In this document: piece after piece, positions 57,136-64,000 of the stretch
How the letters are laid out: every line of letters begins with the position of its first letter
Numbering within the stretch: position 1 is the first letter of the stretch
Source: Arachnopeziza araneosa
Taxonomy: Eukaryota; Ascomycota; Leotiomycetes; Helotiales; Arachnopezizaceae
Assembly: GCA_003988855.1 (NCBI GenBank)
Contig: QYAI01000003.1
Coordinates: forward strand, 496,001 to 560,000
Length of the DNA stretch: 64,000 nt
Direction of reading: 5' to 3'
Notes under the pieces: model-generated
Database searches by the model: none
Seen by the model: the letters and a program-made list of their open reading frames with translations, nothing else
What the model was told of the DNA's origin: nothing
Made by a program: the position numbers and the translations under genes

Positions 57136-58204
57136 ATGGAAAATGATTCCACTCTCTCGACCGACCTGCCTAGGAACGGCGAATCCAGCACCAGCGAACC
57201 TGCAGAAGCAGCAGAATCTTCGCAACAACAAAATGAAAAGACGCGGATTCAGAAGAGAGCGCAAGCTCGAACAAAGAAGAAATTTGAGTTTATCAGCAGT
57301 CTCAACACTCAACTTGATACCATAATCTATGTGGAGCTCTGCATTGTTTATTACATGGAGTGTGTATTGCCTTGTTACCATGCTCTCAGCGCTGACAGGA
57401 ACTAGCTGTTCCTTCTTTCGCCTCCTTCTGCGAGTTCTCTGCCAGATGATGTTCCTCACTCCAAAGCCTGCCTTCATACCCCCTGCTCCACAGCATCGTC
57501 CCTACATTGGCGCTATCTTTGGCCCCAACATCATCTGCATACTGCTACACATTTTCACTGCACGTTCCGAGGCTGGAGAAGCTATGAGAGGCTACCTTCA
57601 CGGAGGCGTGATTGTAGATCTTATTGGGCAGAAAGGTCCAACGTCGAAAGTACACCTTGTGTTGCTAGACATGTTAGTCTTAGTATTACAGTGCTTTATG
57701 CTAGCAGTCCATGTTGAGAAGGAAAAAATCCAAGCAGTATTGACGGCATCGTTAGGCTCTTCGAACCCGCACCAAGCTGTAGCCTCAGTAGTGTCATCCC
57801 AAGACCATGATGCTGAAGAACGGGGTGTAATGATAGACAACAGTACAAGATCTGGCGATATTGAATTACAGTCTTTGGCCGCCCAGGACGAAGGGCCTTC
57901 AAGTTACGATGGAGCGGATGGAGAAAGGAACGCACAACGAGAACGGCTTCTTGCTGAGCCACAACCTCGGTCTGATGAGGATTGTGATGATTCACTGAGC
58001 TTACTCTGGTCGGGCATGACCATTGTATCCGAGTTTCACATCATGCAAAACCTAAGGAGGCAATGGAACGACTATGGAAACGCAACCGGTTCGGCTTTGC
58101 AAACTGTTGGTTTCAATGCCGAGCTAGCAAATGTGGTTGGGCGCCGTCGCCTAAATGATGCTACTGCTGGATTTCAGCGAGGAGTCGAGTCTCTTTCAGT
58201 TTGA
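57136..58204 (+). CDS. dsc4: DUF1746 membrane protein, DSC E3 ligase subunit 4-like
   Basis: Two coding exons: 57136-57359 and 57406-58204, 340 residues. The intron is GTGTGT...AACTAG, and after splicing the frame reads VELCIVYYMDCSFFRLLLR, the core of DUF1746. Following blocks include MMFLTPKPAFIPP, YIGAIFGPNIICILLHIF, GYLHGGVIVDLIGQKGP and the helix LVLLDMLVLVLQCFML. The polar C-terminal half is Ser/Asp/Glu-rich. In fission yeast the family member Dsc4 belongs to the Golgi Dsc ubiquitin ligase that activates the sterol regulator SREBP. Assignment to that complex here is by family only. Confidence 0.82.
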
Positions 58205-58261
58205 GCAACTAATCTAATATGGCTTATATTCAGAAAGGCCTTCCTCAGGGACAACACTTAA
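58205..58261. other. 57-bp gap between convergent genes
   Basis: The DSC4-like and RCL1 stop codons are only 57 bp apart, so their 3' UTRs almost certainly overlap as antisense. Confidence 0.6.
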
Positions 58262-59485
58262 TTATGCTATTTTCCTGCCAACATTCCCAACACCGATTCC
58301 TTTCACACTGACAATAATATCTCCATCTTTATTTCCAATTCCATCATCTTCCACGTCTCTCAGACCCCAACTACTTGCACCAAACTTCTTCAAGTCTCGC
58401 CCTAAACATATCACATCCTCAGTTCCAACCACTTCTCTTCCTAATCTCACTCTTCCAACGTCCTCTGATCCCATAGCCATTAATGTCAACACTGTCTGTA
58501 TGCCAATCCTGGTCACGCATCCCCCTTGCGATATAACCTCCAATAACTGATATGCACATTGCTTTCCCACATCCTCTGGTGTTACACCACCTGCGCTCGG
58601 CGCAGGTACATCCGCTGAGTATATAACCCCATTCAAGCTAGACTCTGCAATCAAACTCAGTCCAAAGCCTATGCCTGTCCTCTTCTTTCCTCCCGGATTC
58701 GACTTATCCGTACTGTTCACTAATGGTGCTTGATCGTATTGTGCAGCAACATGAATATCACTAACCAGTGGGTTCAAAACTCCTCTCGCAGCATGTATCA
58801 TACGGGCATTGTTACTTGCAGACACGCCTGTACAATAAGCCACGCCTCTTATTCTCCTGACTCTTCCTGGACTGCGATTCATATGCAATGTCTTTGGTAA
58901 ACGGACCTGATTCCCAAACCGTAATTCGACCGCACCACCTCCGCCTTTGCCTCCAGGCCCAGCGCAACTTCTCTGTAGTACCCGCAATTCAAGCTTACTT
59001 GAGAGAATGCCAAATGCTTCGTATAGAGGTAGCACGGCTGTCCGGATGGTGTCGACACTCACATCGCCTGTCTCCGTCGCACTGGTGATAACGCCATCTC
59101 CTTCAAATCGTACATTGACCGGCGCTTTTGAAAATGGCGCTAACATACACAGAGGTAGTAGAAACCAGCTAATACCCCGTCGACAAGTTTCTGTGATGAC
59201 GCACTTTACGACATCTCCACCTCCAGTTGCAACGCTGCCGGTGATCAGGCCAGGAATATATGTTAGTGTAGTACCGGTGTACGAGATTTGCATAGTTGAG
59301 CCATTGGTAATATTATCGAGAAGTCGTAGAAAAGATATCTCGTGCGGCGCAAGTCCAGGGCTAGTCGAGGAGGATCGGATCTGCGAAATGTGAACGGGGC
59401 GGCCGGTGAGGGTGGAGAGGACGAGACGCTGGGTAAGTGATTTATGTGTAGTGAAGCGCAGGAATTCAGGAGTTGGGTTCGTCAT
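58262..59485 (-). CDS. rcl1: RNA 3'-phosphate cyclase-like protein RCL1
   Basis: Nucleolar factor of 18S rRNA processing in the SSU processome; the family lost cyclase activity. Single exon, 407 residues from the ATG at 59485 (an in-frame ATG at 59524 adds 13). Seen: FRFTTHKSLTQRLVLSTLTG near the N-terminus, then SFLRLLDNITNGS, PGLITGSV, GGGDVVKC, GISWFLLPLCMLAPFSK, RRIRGVAYCTGVS and a C-terminal segment with YQLLEVISQGGCV and QTVLTLMA. These follow the RCL1 block order. It is the usual length for the family. Confidence 0.93.
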   Translation of the reverse strand: MTNPTPEFLRFTTHKSLTQRLVLSTLTGRPVHISQIRSSSTSPGLAPHEISFLRLLDNITNGSTMQISYTGTTLTYIPGLITGSVATGGGDVVKCVITETCRRGISWFLLPLCMLAPFSKAPVNVRFEGDGVITSATETGDVSVDTIRTAVLPLYEAFGILSSKLELRVLQRSCAGPGGKGGGGAVELRFGNQVRLPKTLHMNRSPGRVRRIRGVAYCTGVSASNNARMIHAARGVLNPLVSDIHVAAQYDQAPLVNSTDKSNPGGKKRTGIGFGLSLIAESSLNGVIYSADVPAPSAGGVTPEDVGKQCAYQLLEVISQGGCVTRIGIQTVLTLMAMGSEDVGRVRLGREVVGTEDVICLGRDLKKFGASSWGLRDVEDDGIGNKDGDIIVSVKGIGVGNVGRKIA

Positions 59486-60095
59486 TTCTGTGATTGTCTC
59501 TATGTTGTATATGAGATTAAGCAAGGCTGAAATTTTTATTTCTCAATTGTGAACGGCAGAATAAGGCACAAGTCGCTCGACTAGCTTACCGCCCTAGCGA
59601 CCAATTACATCCATTTTGCAGCAAAAGTAGAAAACAATGGGAGGGTGTTGACTAAATTTTGTTATTGCCTAGCGTAAACTATGGTACTGTCAATCTCATG
59701 AAGACTGATAGCGAGTGTTCGTGCAGAAATGTGGATTCATTCATATCCCATCAGCCTTCCCATCTTTCAACCCTTCCTCCCAAACCGGTGCAATTTTAGA
59801 AAAGTTTGAAAGTTTGTACAAATGTGGATGCCCCATGCTGAGCAGCCTCGAGCCGGAAGCTGAAAACTCCAGAATCGCATAGTGTTACACGCAGCAGCGT
59901 AAAGACAATCTCGCAATGGAGATGCGAAGGATGCTTCACCTGATTCCCAGAAGAAATGCCGAAAAGAGCAAGTTGATCTGCAAAACGCAGAGCATTTCGG
60001 CGTAATTCATTATAGAGGTAGGGCAACAGTTGTTTTCCCGAGGTCGAACAATGACCGTCTGTTAATACTTCGGTCACATTCCACTGGATACAACC
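59486..60095. promoter_or_regulatory. RCL1 promoter and PWWP gene 3' flank
   Basis: About 610 bp between minus-strand genes, AT-rich, no coding signal. Confidence 0.4.
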
Positions 60096-62178
60096 TTAGG
60101 CAGTAGATTCCACGGCAGGTAGGTCTGCAGTTGTGTTCTGGATTCGAAATGTTAGGGCACGGGAACTGAACGGAGCTAGAATTACCCATACATACCTTAA
60201 TGGTCTCGTCTTTAGGTAATGCTGGTGTTGAGCCTGTCCCAGCTTCGGCTTCTTTGGGTTTGAGAGCGCTTGCGGGAGGGTTTTCCTCCAGCTTCTCGTC
60301 TGTCGAAGATTCTTTCGTTCCGTTTGTGGCGTCGACAGGGGAGTCTTTGGCATCTTCAATATCATTCTTGGTATTCGTAGCTCCATTGATAATTGGCAAA
60401 GCATTACTAGGAGTACCCGTCTCAGTGGCCAAGAGTTTATTCCACTTATCCAAAAGAGTTTGCGATCGAGCTTTGAATGTGTACTCCTCTTCCTTGGGAA
60501 TTGACGGCAATTTTAAAATTGCCTTGAGCACCTTATTGATTTTCGTAGCTCGAATAATGCTGACCTCGAGATCTGAATAGCCTTCCAATTTGCCAACATA
60601 CTCTGACATTTGCTTCATCTCCTCTACTTTCGGCTCTTGATCTTTTGTCAGAAGCCCTTTCTGTAGTTTGTGTCGTAAGAATAAAATTTCTTTCTGGCAA
60701 GCTGTTAGATTCGAACAAAGAAGCGCATATTTCTCAACTTACTTCTTTCTTGACTCGCTTCTCTTCAGCTGTTAGTTCGGGTTCCTTTGGCACAACGATT
60801 TCAGGGGTCTCGGGCTTGGGAGCACTTTTCTTCGGCTTTGGTTTCGTCGATTTGGTGACGGATTTCTCCTTTGCAGACTTGGGGGTTGATGTACCATTCG
60901 TCGCCTTTGGGGTATTGTTAAGCTTGACTTTGATCTTCTTCGGTGACTCGACAGGTAAGGGCTAGACAATTAAGTCAGCAGATGTCAGTTGGCTTCTAGA
61001 ACGACGTCTTACTTCATCTGCAGGGCGCTTCTTGCTCTTCTTCTCAGTAATAGCACCGTCATCTTGATCATCAATCTCTGCTGTCGCATCAGGCATTTCC
61101 ACATCCTCATCATCAACCTCCTCTATGGCTTTACTCGACTTTTTCTCCTTTTTATTTGCAGCGCTCTTGGCTTTCTTTTCAGCCTTAGCAGCTTCCTTGG
61201 CGGCCAAGTCAGCTTGCCGGGCCTCCATAAAATTCTTCAAAATAGCTTTGAAGTAATCAAGATCATGCTTCTCCGAAGCAAGCATTCGTGCAGCAGCAAG
61301 GTCTTTTCGCATGTTACCCGTGATGTTAGTGACCTCATCAAAGTCGATTTCTAGAAGATCAAAGTTGGGAATCCAGCCACTATAATATCTTATTAGACCA
61401 AATTGGCAAAAAGGAAGTCATTAACCTACAACTCATTTGTGTGTAAATACATGACGGGGAAGGTTCGATCCTTGACTTTTGATCCACCATCTTCGTAATC
61501 CGCACGATAGGTACTATCTGGTCTGGCAGCTGTGACGGGTCGCGACTTGATGAGGGTCATCGGGAGCATGCTTTCATCACACACAATCGCAGGCCATAAT
61601 GGATAACCCTTTAGCCTAACGTAAAAATAGTCGCCCGGTTTAGCATCGGTGTGCGTCATCTTTGCCTTCGAGGCTTTCTTGTTGAGCTTCTTGCCCTTGT
61701 GCTCTGGCACTCCACTAGACTTGCGACGAGGCTTGGCCTTGCTTGCAGAAGCGGAAATATCTGCAGAAATATCAACCGACTCATCGGCAGCTGGTTCAGC
61801 AGCATCTGTCTTTATTTCATCTTTGTTCTCCATAGCTTCTTGGGAAGGAGAAGGTTTGCTCTGAGTATTTTCTTCAGATGCAGGCTTGTCGTTTGTATTA
61901 CTTGGATCTGTTGCTGAACGCGAGGAGATTTCGGTTAGCGAACAAGCACCGGAAAGAAAGCAATTGCGTAAACTGTAAAGAGCAATCATACCATTGTCAG
62001 GCGCGTTAGTCGTGGCGGCTTTGGATTCTCCGTCTTTCACGTCACCATTAGTGATTTTGCCATTTGGCAGCTCAGCGTGCCTTGCTTCAAGCTCAGCGCT
62101 TGCCTCAGGAGAGTTGGCTAATGGATCTGCAGAAGCAAGTCCATCAACAGCAGCTTGCGGCTTTGCCTCCTCAGACAT
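60096..62178 (-). CDS. PWWP-domain chromatin protein with TFIIS N-terminal-like domain
   Basis: Six coding exons: 62178-61992, 61913-61433, 61379-61013, 60961-60743, 60693-60196 and 60137-60096, 597 residues. The PWWP domain (about residues 134-200) reads PGDYFYVRLKGYPLWPAIVC, a reader of methylated histone H3 tails in related proteins. Lys/Ala/Glu-rich linkers follow. A helical TFIIS N-terminal-like domain lies near residues 430-500 (LRHKLQKGLLT, ATKINKVLKAILKLPSIP). This architecture recalls LEDGF and Pdp3/Ioc4-type proteins. Intron 1 is 78 nt, a multiple of three without an in-frame stop, so its retention would insert 26 residues. The exon 2 donor (GA|GTTGTA) is weak, but only this join keeps the frame. 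Confidence 0.85.
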
Positions 62179-62849
62179 GGTGCCGTCGCGTCAAAAGAGC
62201 AGGAGGGCGCGATGAAATTGAAGGACTGGTGAAGGACGCGTCCAGAAGTGCTTTGGATTGAGTGTAAATAGAGGACGGAATGACCTTGTTTTGGTCTGAT
62301 GTTGATATCTTGATGGCGTCGTGGGGGATGGATGGAGGATGGAGTGAGATGGATCAAATCGGCTCTTGCCAAAATCCACCAGAAAACTTAGTTTCCTTCC
62401 TGGGTCACGTGCCGTGCGCACAACAAACAACCAACGGTCGAAAAATGTATGAGGCAGCAGAAAGCGAAGGTTTGGAGGTTTGGACTTGGCAGAAAAAGAT
62501 GTGCTTGAAGATGTGTTTCTATTCGGTCCACGGTAGCAACTGCTACAGCAGTGTGAATTTCACATCAAACAAGGAGTGTTGAAAATAAGAATGGAAGGGT
62601 CGAAAGAGAAATACACGAGCAACCCATCCTGATCGAGATGGCCTTACCAACCAATCACAACTTCTGCGAGTGGCCGGCACAGACAACACAAATCACAGAT
62701 ATCCCAGCAAAGAATCCAATGGAACACAAACAACCCCCGTATGCCCAAGACGATCGATAAGAAGCTTCCTGGCTGATGTATTCTCGCTTCATTCCAAGCT
62801 ACCTACTATACAACACAAAATTTTGGGCGTCGTCAATGGTGACTGTCAA
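62179..62849. other. PWWP promoter and BRR2 3' flank
   Basis: About 670 bp between minus-strand genes. No convincing coding frame. Confidence 0.4.
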
Positions 62850-64000
62850 CTATTCTTCATCATCCTCGTCATCCTCGTCCTCGTCCATCCCTTCGGCAAC
62901 GTTTACCGAGAAGCTTGGGTCTTGATCGACGCCAACATAGCTGTCGCTCATCAGGAACAGTTTCAATTCGTGTTCTCCTGGCGTGGGAACAGTGTATTCG
63001 AGCCTCAAGTTCAGTGATCTTCCAATCGTGATTCGCTTGATCGCAAGTAACGTCTTCGAACTCTCCTCGCCGACCACAAGCCACCAATTCTCCATCTTTT
63101 TCCCAGGATAAAAGGGTGCATGTACAGATGTGTCAACTTCCACTAAATCATCCTCTTCGTCCACTTCTCTTGCGATCTTAATCTTGATATAAGAAGCAGC
63201 ACCAGCTGTGATATCATCAGGGTCCTCCAACTCGAACTCAAGTTCAATGCTAGGGTATTTTGAGTTAGTGAAATTGGCAGCTTGCGACAACTGCGACTGT
63301 GAAAGCCCAAGTCGCTTCACTAGAGCCCCATAGTTTGGATTTTCCGAAGGATCCATAGCATCCATGAATTCAAATATGTCCTTCACTCTGTTTTGAACTG
63401 GTCAGTAATTGTCATCGTAATGGATCCAAGAAACACATACCCAGATTCATTGGCGGCTTTGATAACATCGGGAGTGAAGTTTGGAATTTGCTTCAATGGA
63501 CTATCGCGATCCCACATTGCTTGCACTACCATTTGTGACATCTCCATTGCATTCATAGCATTGATGTGGCCATCAGAGGACAGTACATCGACAATTGCAC
63601 TAAGGAGGCCAAGGACTTTGCTTAGGATGATCTCCTGGTCTTTCGCTAAGTCAATTGGTAACTGCATGCGAGAAAAGTGAGCTTGGAGAAGGACAAATGC
63701 TTTAAAGTGTGGTGAGTCATAGGCAGGCTGAGCCATCTTAACAGGAACTCTGTCATAGATTCGCCGAAGCAAGCTGTCCTCGTGCCGTCGGATTTGTATC
63801 GACTCAAATTCGGTGGCCGAGGTTACAATTTCAAGGATCCCCTTAAGCTTAGTGCGACCACTTAACGATAGAAGAAATGTTTGCATGGTAATGTACGAAA
63901 TGTTGTAGTACGCTGCGATCATAGCGGCATTCAAAGGCGTCACCGAGTCATCCTCTTCATCTGAATCAATGATTTTAGATTCTGCAAGATCCTTCAGTGT
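62850..64000 (-). CDS. brr2: BRR2 U5 snRNP helicase, 3' part (5' end beyond window)
   Basis: DExH-box helicase that unwinds U4/U6 to activate the spliceosome. Only the C-terminal part lies in the window: exons 63387-62850 and 64000-63441 (open at the right edge). The intron is GTATGT...AAACAG, joining NESG|VKDIFEF. It covers the second Sec63-like domain: DSVTPLNAAMIAAYYNISYIT, RRHEDSLLRR, FVLLQAHFSRMQLP, DVLSSDGHINAMNAMEMSQMVVQAMW, and the C-terminal beta-sandwich with HELKLFLMSDSYVGVDQD, ending in an Asp/Glu-rich tail. The upstream helicase cassettes are outside the window. Confidence 0.94.

Noticed and set aside
1..64000. CRISPR arrays, phage, plasmid or bacterial defence systems
   Set aside because: The window is intron-rich fungal nuclear DNA; no regularly spaced repeats or prokaryotic gene order are present.

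Overview
The window is nuclear DNA of a filamentous ascomycete (Pezizomycotina). Genes are dense and broken by short introns (about 40-160 nt) with GT-AG ends and clear branch sites. Gene content is typically fungal: CYP51, palF/RIM8, a LaeA-like methyltransferase, a KipA-type kinesin, a DSC4-like protein and mL59. One transposon relic carries stop codons of the kind left by repeat-induced point mutation. A Leotiomycete (Helotiales-like) source is my inference from protein flavour; it was not tested by a search. No bacterial, plasmid, viral or CRISPR sequence was seen, and I recognised no tRNA or rRNA gene.

Layout. 0.4-3.9 kb: spliceosomal helicase PRP28 (-) back to back with mitochondrial ribosomal protein mL59 (+). 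3.9-6.7 kb: gene-poor, with a possible decayed gene. 6.7-11.4 kb: delta-12 fatty-acid desaturase (+) and pH-signalling arrestin palF (-). 12.4-16.7 kb: MND1 (-) and an M1 aminopeptidase (-). 17.8-20.5 kb: an 11-exon LaeA-like methyltransferase (+) and diphthamide J-protein DPH4 (+). 20.8-25.0 kb: CYP51 (-) and a fucosyltransferase-like type II membrane protein (-). 25-27.7 kb: simple-sequence island. 27.7-30.7 kb: KipA-like kinesin-7 (-). 33.4-35.8 kb: STK19-family protein (-) and a phosphoglycerate-mutase-like protein (+) with a faulty splice acceptor. 37.8-44.8 kb: C2H2 factor, DGAT2 acyltransferase and Izh3-like PAQR protein (all +). 46.6-48.0 kb: two convergent small secreted or surface proteins. 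49-53.9 kb: DUF2417 membrane hydrolase (-), PPE1 (+), RFC2 (-). 54.1-55.4 kb: complete but dead Tc1/mariner element. 55.5-59.5 kb: MYND protein (+), DSC4-like protein (+), RCL1 (-). 60.1-62.2 kb: PWWP protein (-). 62.85 kb to the right edge: 3' part of BRR2 (-).

Most genes are housekeeping and do not form one pathway. Thematic links are lipid and sterol metabolism (desaturase, CYP51, DGAT2, Izh3-like, DSC4-like) and pre-mRNA splicing (PRP28, BRR2). I found no convincing new multi-gene system. The most useful observations are structural: unusual exons and splice sites, the transposon in a shared promoter, and the convergent secreted pair whose second gene is easily missed because its coding exons lie in two frames.
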